In this document: positions 31,669 through 38,919 of the stretch, in pieces
Position numbering within the stretch: position 1 is the first letter of the stretch
Layout of the letters: each line of letters begins with the position of its first letter
NCBI GenBank assembly: GCA_045600965.1
Contig: JAZRYW010000005.1
Location: 1-38,919, forward strand
Reading direction: 5' to 3'
Length of the DNA: 38,919 nucleotides
From: RGIG6374 sp045600965
GTDB lineage: Bacteria; Bacteroidota; Bacteroidia; Bacteroidales; UBA932
Notes under the pieces: generated by a model
Databases searched by the model: none
Told to the model about the DNA's origin: nothing
Seen by the model: only the letters and a program-made list of their open reading frames with translations
Made by a program: the position numbers and the translations under genes

Positions 31669-32660
31669 AAGTAGCGGTAGTTGGCGCCACCGGACTGGTG
31701 GGTACCAGAATGCTCCAGATTCTTGAAGAAAGAAATTTCCCCGTGACCGAACTCATACCGGTCGCATCGGAGAAGTCCATCGGCCGTAAAGTCAGTTTCA
31801 AGGGACGTGACTGGACTGTGGTCAGGGCGGAGGATGCCCTTGCCGCAAAGCCCGTCCTTGCTCTTTTCAGCGCCGGAGGCGGCACGTCCGAAGAACTGGC
31901 TCCCAGGTTCGCCGCCGCCGGATGCAGGGTTGTGGACAATTCGTCGTTCTGGCGTATGGACCCTTCCAAGAAACTAGTTGTCCCGGAAATCAACGGCGAT
32001 GTGGTCACGGCGGACGATATGATAATAGCGAATCCCAACTGCTCCACCATCCAGATGGTGCTGCCGCTCGCCCCTCTGCACAGGGCATTCGGAATAAGGA
32101 GGATAGTGGTCAGCACCTATCAGAGTGTGACGGGTGCCGGCTACAGGGCCATCAACCAGATGAACGCAGAGCGCGCCGGGGAAAGTGAATATGAGATGAA
32201 GTTCCCTTACAGGATAGACCAGAACGTGCTTCCCCACATTGACAGTTTCCTCGACAACGGGTACACCAGGGAGGAGATGAAGATGGTCAACGAGACCCGC
32301 AAGATACTCCGCGATGACAGCATTGCCGTGACGGCCACCACAGTGCGTGTGCCCGTCCAGGGAGGTCATTCCGAATCCGTGAACATAGAGTTCCTCAAGC
32401 CCTTCACCGTGGAGGAGGCCCGCAGCCTTATGGCCGGGATGCCCGGAGTCACCGTTCAGGACAACCCTGCCGCCAATGTCTATCCTATGCCCCTTTACGC
32501 CTGGGGCCGGGATGACGTGTTCGTGGGCAGGATAAGGAGGGACGAGTCGGTCGAAAACGGCCTCAATCTATGGTGTGTGAGCGACAATATCCGCAAGGGC
32601 GCGGCCACGAACGCCGTGCAGATTGCCGAACTTCTTCTTGAAAAGGGATACATAGGATAG
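31665..32660 (+). CDS. asd: Aspartate-semialdehyde dehydrogenase
   Basis: A 331-residue NADP enzyme that makes aspartate semialdehyde, the branch point for threonine/methionine and DAP/lysine. GATGLVG (7-13) binds the cofactor; the catalytic Cys is C126 in NPNCST; VVSTYQSVTGAG and the VPVQGGHSESV stretch with its His follow. It is coupled to thrA by ATGA and precedes dapB by three bases. Confidence 0.96.
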   Translation: MKVAVVGATGLVGTRMLQILEERNFPVTELIPVASEKSIGRKVSFKGRDWTVVRAEDALAAKPVLALFSAGGGTSEELAPRFAAAGCRVVDNSSFWRMDPSKKLVVPEINGDVVTADDMIIANPNCSTIQMVLPLAPLHRAFGIRRIVVSTYQSVTGAGYRAINQMNAERAGESEYEMKFPYRIDQNVLPHIDSFLDNGYTREEMKMVNETRKILRDDSIAVTATTVRVPVQGGHSESVNIEFLKPFTVEEARSLMAGMPGVTVQDNPAANVYPMPLYAWGRDDVFVGRIRRDESVENGLNLWCVSDNIRKGAATNAVQIAELLLEKGYIG

Positions 32661-32663
32661 CTT

Positions 32664-33329
32664 ATGAAAGTCATAGTCAGCGGATACGGCCGTATGGGCC
32701 ATATGGTGGAGAGCGTACTTCTCAGGAAAGGAATCGAGATTGCCGCCGCTTCGGAGGATGTCCTGGCCGTTGACCCTTCGCTTGCCCGCGAGTGTGTCTG
32801 CATAGATTTCACCACTCCTGCTGCCTTCAGGAACAACTACCGCTTCCTGGCGGAGAATTTCAAGGCGGTGGTGGTCGGCACCACGGGCTGGAACGACATC
32901 GAACGGGATGTGGTGGACTGCTTCCTCGCCAACGGAACGACCATGATACATTCCTCCAACTTCTCCATAGGTGTCAACGCGGTGTTCGCGGCCGTGGAGA
33001 GGGTGGGAAAGGTGCTCGGGGGCTACGGATACGTCCCCCACATAGAAGAAACCCATCACATACACAAGCTGGACGCCCCCAGCGGCACGGCGAAGACGCT
33101 CGCCTTTCTGGTGGAGGGCAGTCTGGGTGTGAAACCCGAGATATCCTCCCACCGCGAAGGGGAAGTCCCCGGGACACATATCGTGGATTTCAGGTCCGCT
33201 GTCGACGACATAGTCATATCGCACGAGGCCTTTTCCCGTGAAGGCTTTGCAGAAGGGGCCGTCGTGGCCGCTCAGATGACAGAAGGCCTGGAAGGTGTTT
33301 ATGAATTTAAGGAACTGATACTGAAATGA
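32664..33329 (+). CDS. dapB: 4-Hydroxy-tetrahydrodipicolinate reductase
   Basis: A 221-residue enzyme, somewhat shorter than the 240-270 of most DapB, which reduces hydroxy-tetrahydrodipicolinate to tetrahydrodipicolinate. SGYGRMG (6-12) is the nucleotide site; the signature EETHHIHKLDAPSGTAKT (128-145) includes the catalytic His131/His132 and Lys135. The stop codon overlaps the dapA ATG (ATGA). The reduced length comes from a short N-terminal nucleotide domain, not from loss of the active site. Confidence 0.95.
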   Translation: MKVIVSGYGRMGHMVESVLLRKGIEIAAASEDVLAVDPSLARECVCIDFTTPAAFRNNYRFLAENFKAVVVGTTGWNDIERDVVDCFLANGTTMIHSSNFSIGVNAVFAAVERVGKVLGGYGYVPHIEETHHIHKLDAPSGTAKTLAFLVEGSLGVKPEISSHREGEVPGTHIVDFRSAVDDIVISHEAFSREGFAEGAVVAAQMTEGLEGVYEFKELILK

Positions 33330-34204
33330 AATTATTCAAGGGCTGCGGCACCGCTCTGGTGACACCGTTCTCCGACGGAAAGGTGGACTATGATGCCTAT
33401 GCGGCATTGATTGACAGGCAGGTTTCTGCCGGAACAGATTTCCTTGTGCCTCTGGCCACAACAGGCGAGACTCCCACGCTCAGCGCTCAGGAGAAGGTCT
33501 CCCTGCTGCGTCTGACCCGCGAACACGCTGCGGGAAGGCCGCTTCTGGTGGGTTGCGGTTCGAACAGCGTCCCGGGCACCCTTGCCAATATGGAACTGCT
33601 CGAAGCCCACGGGGCCGATGCCTGGCTGGTGGTGGTGCCGTTCTACAACAAGCCCACTCAGGAAGGTCAGTTCCTCTATTTCAAGACCATTGCGGAATCA
33701 GCCGGCAAGCCTGTGGTGATATACAATGTCCCCGGGCGCACAGGCGCGAATATGACCGCTCAGACGTGCATAAGGCTGGCCAGGGAAGTGCCGAACATCA
33801 TCGGCATCAAGGAGGCTTCCGGCAAGATGGACCAGGTCATCGAAATCCTCGATGGCGCGCCTGAGGGGTTCAGCGTGCTCAGTGGAGATGACGATATGAC
33901 CCTCGGTATGATGCGGCACGGTGCGGCGGGAGTGGTGTCCGTGGCGTCCAATATTGTCCCCGATATGGTGCGCGAAATGACCGGTGCGGCTCTGGAAGGC
34001 CGTTTTGACGATGCCCAGGCAATCGACACGCGGCTGCAGCCCCTTTTCAGGAACTGTTTCGTGGAAAGCAACCCGATTCCCGTCAAGGCGGGTCTTGCCC
34101 TGATGGGACTCATAAGGGATGAAGTCAGACTTCCCCTCAGCACGCCGGGCGACAGCACCGTGTCGCTTATGCGTTCCACTCTGAGCGATATCGGAATACT
34201 CTAG
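33326..34204 (+). CDS. dapA: 4-Hydroxy-tetrahydrodipicolinate synthase
   Basis: A 292-residue class I aldolase that condenses pyruvate with aspartate semialdehyde. The Schiff-base Lys is K162 in GIKEAS; the proton-relay residues fit T45, Y107 and Y133 (YNVPGRTG). It is the last gene of the operon. Its stop codon overlaps by three bases the stop codon of the convergent ddh gene. Confidence 0.97.
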   Translation: MKLFKGCGTALVTPFSDGKVDYDAYAALIDRQVSAGTDFLVPLATTGETPTLSAQEKVSLLRLTREHAAGRPLLVGCGSNSVPGTLANMELLEAHGADAWLVVVPFYNKPTQEGQFLYFKTIAESAGKPVVIYNVPGRTGANMTAQTCIRLAREVPNIIGIKEASGKMDQVIEILDGAPEGFSVLSGDDDMTLGMMRHGAAGVVSVASNIVPDMVREMTGAALEGRFDDAQAIDTRLQPLFRNCFVESNPIPVKAGLALMGLIRDEVRLPLSTPGDSTVSLMRSTLSDIGIL

Positions 34205-35094
34205 ACCAGCCTTCCGATGAGTTCCTCCCTGTCTCCGGGCAGGAAATCTATGACAGGAATCTCAATCATCGTGTAGCAGCCGCTTTTCTGCCTTGTGCAG
34301 GCGCGTGCGGCCATAGCGAGGATCTGTCCGGTGAGGGCCGGATTGTTGATGCGCATCGTGAATTCCGCAGTCTGGCCGCCGGTCATTCCCGTTCTTCCGC
34401 TGCGTTCAAGGTCGACTCCGTGCATATGGGTGTCGATGGCATCAACTGACGGGACCTGCTTGACTGTGGTGCGGTCGTTGATGAAGTAGGGGTCTTCGCA
34501 GATGGACCTGCTTACCTGCTGAAGGTCGGCTCCGGGTTCGAGTTCCACAAACACCTCACGGTCGTGGATGCCCTTGCCGACAGGGATGGTCATACTCAAA
34601 GCCTTGATTACTCCGCTCTTGGAAGCAGCCACTACGGAATGTCCCATAGACCTTCCCGGACCGAAGGTCGTGTATGTCCGCCCGTCGGGTATGATGCCTT
34701 CCAGAAGAGCCCTTATGATGGAATCGCTGCCTGGGTCCCATCCGGCCGATATGATGCTGACCGCGCCGTTCTCCCTCGCCACGGGGTCAAGGGCGGAGCG
34801 AAGGTCCCGGATGTCGGGATGTATGTCGAAACTGTCCACGGTGCTGATGCCCTTGGCCAGATATTTCAAAGCATTCTCCCTCACCTTGCGCGAAGGAGTG
34901 GACAGAATGGCCGCATCCACCTTGCCGAGGAGGTCTATGTCGCTGACGACCTTATATTTTGAAAGTTCCTCGATTCCGTCGGAAGAGCCGCTCCTGCGGA
35001 CTATCCCGACACATTCCATATCAGGGGCGGCCTCAACTGCCTGAAGCGCATAACGCCCTATGTTCCCGTATCCTACAATGGCAACTTTAATCAT
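34201..35094 (-). CDS. ddh: meso-Diaminopimelate D-dehydrogenase
   Basis: A 297-residue NADPH enzyme that converts tetrahydrodipicolinate directly to meso-DAP. VGYGNIGR near the N-terminus binds the cofactor; SAGWDPGSDS, FGPGRSMGHS and DAIDTHMHGV, with the family's substrate-site residues, are present. The ATG at 35094 overlaps the dapF stop codon by eight bases; the TTG three codons upstream is less likely. It shares an operon with dapF, so two routes to meso-DAP appear side by side. Confidence 0.93.
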   Translation of the reverse strand: MIKVAIVGYGNIGRYALQAVEAAPDMECVGIVRRSGSSDGIEELSKYKVVSDIDLLGKVDAAILSTPSRKVRENALKYLAKGISTVDSFDIHPDIRDLRSALDPVARENGAVSIISAGWDPGSDSIIRALLEGIIPDGRTYTTFGPGRSMGHSVVAASKSGVIKALSMTIPVGKGIHDREVFVELEPGADLQQVSRSICEDPYFINDRTTVKQVPSVDAIDTHMHGVDLERSGRTGMTGGQTAEFTMRINNPALTGQILAMAARACTRQKSGCYTMIEIPVIDFLPGDREELIGRLV

Positions 35095-35863
35095 ATTCTG
35101 CAATTTGTCCGATTAATTCTGCTTCTCCGGTGAGGAAGGTGCCATCTGACGAGCGCTCCACAATAAGGTCAGCCATCCTTGTATGGACTGTCATCCGAAT
35201 CTCTCCTTGAGCATCTCCGTGGATATGCGACGAGACGATAACCGAAGCCACGGCTCCCGTGCCGCAGGCGTGAGTCTCCCTCTCCACCCCTTTTTCAAAA
35301 GTACGTATCCTTATCGAGCCGTCCGGCAGCGTCTGAACGAAATCCACGTTTGTGCCTTCCGGTGCGAACGCCGGCAGCCATCTCAGATGGTTTCCCCTTA
35401 CGGCGACATCCTCCGTTTCCACGTTCCCGACAAAGGTGACGAAATGTCTTGCGCCCGTGTCGACGAACCACCCTCCGGATATGCCCTTCACCCGGGAGGG
35501 CTCCCTCATCCTGAGACGGACAGTCGCCACCGTGCCGTTTTGGGAGAGTATCTCAGCCCTGTGCCGCCCGTCAGGAGCCTCGAAGATATATTCCTTTCCG
35601 CTGGCGGGAACAATCCCGAGCCGTGCCGCCAGAGCGGTGATGCAGCGCCCTCCGTTGCCGCACATCATCCCGGTGGATCCGTCCGGATTGAAGAACTCCA
35701 TACTGAAGTCGGCGTTCCGTGACTCCGTCAGGATGATAAGCCCGTCGGTGGAGTTTCCGGCACAGAGCCTCCTGACGATGTCGCCGCGCCTGTACCGCGC
35801 TACATCGCATCCACGTCCGTCGATGATGACGAAGGTATTGCCCGCTCCCGAATATATGTACAT
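35087..35863 (-). CDS. dapF: Diaminopimelate epimerase
   Basis: A 258-residue cofactor-free racemase that converts LL-DAP to meso-DAP. The two catalytic cysteines are C68 in CGNGGRC and C200 in ACGTGA; SGAGNTFV at the N-terminus and FFNPDGS are also conserved. The ATG at 35863 starts one base after the murA stop codon; the longer frame to 35887 lies inside murA. It is coupled to ddh. Confidence 0.95.
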   Translation of the reverse strand: MYIYSGAGNTFVIIDGRGCDVARYRRGDIVRRLCAGNSTDGLIILTESRNADFSMEFFNPDGSTGMMCGNGGRCITALAARLGIVPASGKEYIFEAPDGRHRAEILSQNGTVATVRLRMREPSRVKGISGGWFVDTGARHFVTFVGNVETEDVAVRGNHLRWLPAFAPEGTNVDFVQTLPDGSIRIRTFEKGVERETHACGTGAVASVIVSSHIHGDAQGEIRMTVHTRMADLIVERSSDGTFLTGEAELIGQIAEYD

Positions 35864-35864
35864 C

Positions 35865-37169
35865 CTATTGTCTTGATATCCTGGCACCTATGGCATTCAG
35901 ACGGCCTTCGATATCCTCGTATCCACGGTCTATCTGCTCGATGTTGTCTATCTCTGAGATGCCTTTCGCCGACATAGCCGCCAGAAGCATCGCAATACCG
36001 GCTCGTATGTCGGGCGAGGTCATCCTGCCGGCCTTGAGCTGGAACTTGTGGTCGTGGCCTATCACCACGGCGCGGTGAGGGTCGCAGAGGATAATCTGGG
36101 CGCCCATATCAATCAGTTTGTCCACGAAGAACAGCCTGCTCTCGAACATCTTCTGGTGGATCAGCACGCTTCCCTTGCACTGTGTGGCAACTACCAGCAT
36201 CACTGAAAGCAGGTCTGGCGTGAGTCCGGGCCAGGGCGCGTCGGCGAGGGTCATTATGGATCCGTCGAGGAATGATTCTATCTCGTAGCTGTCCTGCCGG
36301 GGCACGAATATGTCATCACCCCGCTGCTCGATCCTCACGCCCAGACGCCTGAAGGAGTCGGGAATGATGCCGAGGTTGTCATACGACACGTCCTTTATGG
36401 TCAGGGAACTTCCCGTGATAGCCGCCAGACCGATGAATGAACCGACCTCTATCATATCGGGAAGTATCCTGTGGGAAGTCCCGTGAAGGGCCTTCACGCC
36501 CTGGATTCTGATGAGGTTTGAGCCTGTGCCGTCTATTCTGGCTCCCATTGAGATGAGCATACGGCATAACTGCTGTATGTACGGCTCGCAGGCTGCGTTG
36601 TATATGGTGGTGGTGCCTTCGGCCAGCACGGCGGCCATTATTATGTTGGCGGTACCGGTGACGGACGCCTCGTCGAGCAGCATATATGCTCCCTTAAGCT
36701 TGTCTGCATTGAGGCAGAAGGCCTTCTGGGGCGCGGATGTGTCCAGACTCGCGCCAAGCTTGAGGAAACCGTCTATGTGGGTGTCAACCCTGCGCCGCCC
36801 TATCTTGTCACCGCCCGGCTTGGGGAAATAAGCCTTGCCGAAACGTGCCAGCATAGGTCCGACCACCATCACGGAGCCGCGCATAAAGGCGCATTTGCGG
36901 ATGAAATCGTCGCTCTGGACATAGTCGCGGTCGATGCTGTCGGCCTTGAAGGTGTAGTCACCCTTTCCGTTAACGGTGACCTTGACCCCCATATTGGATA
37001 TGAGGTCGATGAGATTCCTCGTGTCAAGTATCTCCGGGATGTTGGATATGCGCACTTCCTCGGATGTGAGCAACACGGCGCTTATTACTTCAAGAGCTTC
37101 GTTCTTCGCTCCCTGCGGGGCAATGCTGCCGCTGAGCCTGTGCCCTCCTTCTATGATGAATTTTCCCAT
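35865..37169 (-). CDS. murA: UDP-N-acetylglucosamine 1-carboxyvinyltransferase (Asp-type active site)
   Basis: The first committed enzyme of peptidoglycan synthesis, 434 aa, which adds enolpyruvate from PEP to UDP-GlcNAc. K22 and N23 in GAKNEAL, the RRRVDTH stretch, and DIRAGIAML near the end are in place. The loop residue equivalent to E. coli Cys115 is Asp: the sequence reads PGGDKIG (118-124, D121). Cys-to-Asp at this site is known to keep activity but prevent the covalent fosfomycin adduct. It is coupled to murB by TAATG. Confidence 0.96.
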   Translation of the reverse strand: MGKFIIEGGHRLSGSIAPQGAKNEALEVISAVLLTSEEVRISNIPEILDTRNLIDLISNMGVKVTVNGKGDYTFKADSIDRDYVQSDDFIRKCAFMRGSVMVVGPMLARFGKAYFPKPGGDKIGRRRVDTHIDGFLKLGASLDTSAPQKAFCLNADKLKGAYMLLDEASVTGTANIIMAAVLAEGTTTIYNAACEPYIQQLCRMLISMGARIDGTGSNLIRIQGVKALHGTSHRILPDMIEVGSFIGLAAITGSSLTIKDVSYDNLGIIPDSFRRLGVRIEQRGDDIFVPRQDSYEIESFLDGSIMTLADAPWPGLTPDLLSVMLVVATQCKGSVLIHQKMFESRLFFVDKLIDMGAQIILCDPHRAVVIGHDHKFQLKAGRMTSPDIRAGIAMLLAAMSAKGISEIDNIEQIDRGYEDIEGRLNAIGARISRQ

Positions 37170-38176
37170 TATATATGCTCGACTTCCGGGTGCAGCTCCA
37201 CTTCGAACTTCTCCCGGATGGATGTGATTATTCTGTTTTCAAGGTCTATGACCTCCTGAGGGCTGGCCTTGCCGCTTGCATTGACAAGAACCAGAGGCTG
37301 CTTCTCATATACAGCCACGTTGCCTGTGCTGAACCCCTTGTATCCGCACTGCTCTATCATCCAGGCCGCGGGCACTTTCACCGATCCGTCCTCAAGAACA
37401 TAGTGCGGAACGTTGTGATATGCCTCCTGCAGGCGGGCAAAGCGTTCTGCGCTCATAACGGGGTTCTTGAAGAAACTTCCCGCGCTTCCAATCTCTGCGG
37501 GGTCGGGAAGCTTGGCGCGGCGTATTTCAGCCACGCCCCCGCGTATTTCCTCCGGTGTGAGGCCGCCTCTTCCGGAGAAGAGTTCGGCAAGACCCCTGTA
37601 AGAGAGATTCGGCGAATATCGCCTTGTCAGGTGAAAGCTCACCAAGGTCACTATGTAGCGGCGGCCGCTGTGCTTGAACAGGGAGTCGCGGTAGGCGTAG
37701 GCGCAGTCGGATACGTTGAAAACGACGGTTTCCATCGTTTTCAGGTCGAAACAGGTCACATCCTCCACCACGTCCTTGATTTCGGTGCCGTATGCCCCGA
37801 CGTTCTGTACCGCAGCCGCTCCTGCCTCGCCCGGGATAAGGGACAGGTTCTCAAGTCCCCAGAGACCCTTGGCGCAGGAGTCCTTCACCAGGTCGTCGAG
37901 AAGGAGCCCGGCTCCGGCAGTCAGGCGGACGTCTTCTCCGCCAATATCTTCATATGCTGCAGTCCTGATGGCCGAGTGGAACACCGTGCCGGGGAAATCT
38001 CCGGTGAAGAGCAGGTTGCTTCCGGCCCCGATATGCAGCCAGGGCCCGGGCAGGCTGCTGAAATCCAGACTGCGGAGGTCCTCGACGCTGCAGTACTCCA
38101 CATAAGTGTCACAGGACACCTTCATCCTAAAAGTGTTCATTCCGCCAAGGTCCACGTTCTTCCGTATTTCAGCCAT
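37169..38176 (-). CDS. murB: UDP-N-acetylenolpyruvoylglucosamine reductase
   Basis: A 335-residue FAD/NADPH enzyme that reduces the MurA product to UDP-MurNAc. MNTFRMKV near the N-terminus, the FAD-binding GAGSNLLF, IPGEAGAAAVQNVGAYGTE and the catalytic-Ser loop GSAGSFFKNP are present, and VPAAWMIEQCGYKG near the C-terminus fits the E. coli-like type I enzyme. It starts three bases after the DUF456 gene and overlaps the murA start codon by one base. Confidence 0.95.
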   Translation of the reverse strand: MAEIRKNVDLGGMNTFRMKVSCDTYVEYCSVEDLRSLDFSSLPGPWLHIGAGSNLLFTGDFPGTVFHSAIRTAAYEDIGGEDVRLTAGAGLLLDDLVKDSCAKGLWGLENLSLIPGEAGAAAVQNVGAYGTEIKDVVEDVTCFDLKTMETVVFNVSDCAYAYRDSLFKHSGRRYIVTLVSFHLTRRYSPNLSYRGLAELFSGRGGLTPEEIRGGVAEIRRAKLPDPAEIGSAGSFFKNPVMSAERFARLQEAYHNVPHYVLEDGSVKVPAAWMIEQCGYKGFSTGNVAVYEKQPLVLVNASGKASPQEVIDLENRIITSIREKFEVELHPEVEHI

Positions 38177-38179
38177 AGC

Positions 38180-38653
38180 CTACAGGAACTGTATTATCTT
38201 GATGAGCATCCAGCCGGTCACGACGAGTTTGAGCATCGTGCTGCAGACAAAACCTATGAAGGATGCCAGCGCCGGATTGAGGGCGGCGGAGGCTGACTTC
38301 CGCTCGAATATCATCTCAGCCAGCATCGCGCCGGCAAACGCCCCTATGATCATACCTATCGGTGAGAAGAGCAGTCCTACAAGCATCCCCGCGAGCGAAC
38401 CGCGGCCGGCTGTTTTCGAACCGCCGGCCTTCTTCACCATAATGGAAGGGGCAAGGTAGTCCAGCACGGTCACGAGGACTGTCACCACAGCCCAGATGAG
38501 CAGCAGCCTGACCGGGAGGTCCTCCGGCCCCCAGATGAAGAGCAGCAGCAGTCCGAGCCAGCCCAGGGGAGGGCCCGGAATGACGGGGAGGAGGCATCCG
38601 ATGAGGCCGATGACCCCGAGTATGACTGCAATTATCTGAATGGCGGGTTCCAT
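38180..38653 (-). CDS. DUF456 family small membrane protein
   Basis: A 157-residue protein from the ATG at 38653 (MEPAIQIIAV). It has about four hydrophobic segments: about 4-20, 25-40, 50-65 and the Gly-rich region 88-113, with a final one near the C-terminus. The Gly-rich GSLAGMLVGLLFSPIGMIIGAFAGAML pattern is typical of DUF456 (split here as GSLAGMLVGL and GMIIGAFAGAML). Function is unknown. The frame extends to 38695, but that start lies upstream of the promoter -7 box. It heads the murB-murA-dapF-ddh operon. Confidence 0.85.
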   Translation of the reverse strand: MEPAIQIIAVILGVIGLIGCLLPVIPGPPLGWLGLLLLFIWGPEDLPVRLLLIWAVVTVLVTVLDYLAPSIMVKKAGGSKTAGRGSLAGMLVGLLFSPIGMIIGAFAGAMLAEMIFERKSASAALNPALASFIGFVCSTMLKLVVTGWMLIKIIQFL

Positions 38654-38680
38654 TGTGCGTTCAATCGTGCATATTATTCC

Positions 38681-38712
38681 CAAAGGTACTGACAAAGGAG
38701 GAAATAATGCAA
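38681..38712 (-). promoter_or_regulatory. Promoter of the DUF456-murB-murA-dapF-ddh operon
   Basis: On the minus strand TTGC (38709-38712), 20 bases, then TACCTTTG (38681-38688) match the Bacteroidota promoter. The leader to the ATG at 38653 would be about 20 bases. Confidence 0.7.
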
Positions 38713-38720
38713 AAAATTCG

Positions 38721-38728
38721 TATTTTTG
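38721..38728 (+). promoter_or_regulatory. Putative divergent -7 box (TATTTTTG) for a gene beyond the window
   Basis: TATTTTTG matches TAnnTTTG but has no good -33 box. If real, it would transcribe repeat copy E as a leader toward a gene outside the window. Confidence 0.3.
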
Positions 38729-38765
38729 AAGTGCTTTTCCCGAAGGACAATATAGTCATTCTTAA

Positions 38766-38900
38766 AAAATAACTTGGTAATCTTTATGAGTCTTGTTTCG
38801 TCTTTTGAATTTGTCATTCAGTCACGTAGCCCGCTACGCTCCTTCATTTCGCATTCAAAATCCATAAACAATCTTTCATAAATCTTCACCAACTTATTTT
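38766..38900 (+). repeat. Intergenic repeat copy E (AAAATAA-type ends)
   Basis: This copy has a third type of end: AAAATAACTTGGT on the left and, on the other strand, AAAATAAGTTGGT on the right. The core hairpin CGTAGC-CC-GCTACG lies at 38825-38838, preceded by CAGTCA and followed by CTCCTTCA. Around it TTTTGAAT (left) and ATTCAAAA (right) form a second, outer stem. The rest of the window beyond the DUF456 promoter holds no gene that I can see. Confidence 0.75.
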
Positions 38901-38919
38901 ATCATCATTCCATAACGAA

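Noticed and set aside
37175..38296. Long open frame (373 codons) on the plus strand opposite murB
   Set aside because: It is antisense to murB, whose motifs are complete; the translation has no recognisable family and reflects codon bias in a GC-rich gene.

Overview
This window is an ordinary core-genome stretch of a Bacteroidota chromosome, most likely from a fairly GC-rich gut-type Bacteroidales lineage. The evidence is the gene content (GldH lipoprotein next to a PSP1/RicT protein, Bacteroidota-type L13, MurA and Kbl, DUF3109), promoters of the Bacteroidota form TTG(C)-N19-TAnnTTTG, and few Shine-Dalgarno sites. I cannot name the genus. I see no tRNA, rRNA, CRISPR array, transposase or phage gene.

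Layout. 1-2293 (+): repeats, a membrane-anchored coiled-coil protein, hemW. 2325-5728 (-): a zinc-site-less M16 peptidase homologue and a DUF3109 protein. 5898-12130 (+): TPR protein, U32 protein, holB (own promoter), ricT, gldH, trmB. 12096-14353 (-): polyprenyl synthase, beta-barrel protein, thioredoxin, then a PII-like protein at the tail of an RND efflux operon (TolC, membrane-fusion protein, RND pump; 14356-19896). 20022-22613 (-): kbl and alkaline phosphatase. 23024-24436 (+): uxaC. 24527-27420 (-): rplM-rpsI and rpsB-tsf. 27568-29649 (+): dusB, lpxK. 29731-34204 (+): thrA-asd-dapB-dapA. 34201-38653 (-): DUF456, murB, murA, dapF, ddh. The last two blocks converge and together run from aspartate to meso-diaminopimelate and on to UDP-MurNAc, so the 3' third is a peptidoglycan-precursor region.

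The most unusual signal is not a gene. Six copies of a small (about 60-165 bp) quasi-palindromic repeat lie in four intergenic regions. The four full-length interiors share a frame, TCAC-[5 variable bp stem]-GCTCC, in which all five variable base pairs differ between copies yet always stay complementary. Copies carry different terminal inverted repeats, several sit just downstream of a TAnnTTTG promoter box, and one supplies the stop codon of dusB.

Other points worth a second look are an unusually short bifunctional aspartokinase-homoserine dehydrogenase (645 aa) with a reduced regulatory region and an altered NKK-type motif, a MurA with Asp in place of the fosfomycin-target Cys, a 15-bp perfect inverted repeat spanning two divergent promoters, two different last steps to meso-DAP in one operon, and a structured rpsB leader.
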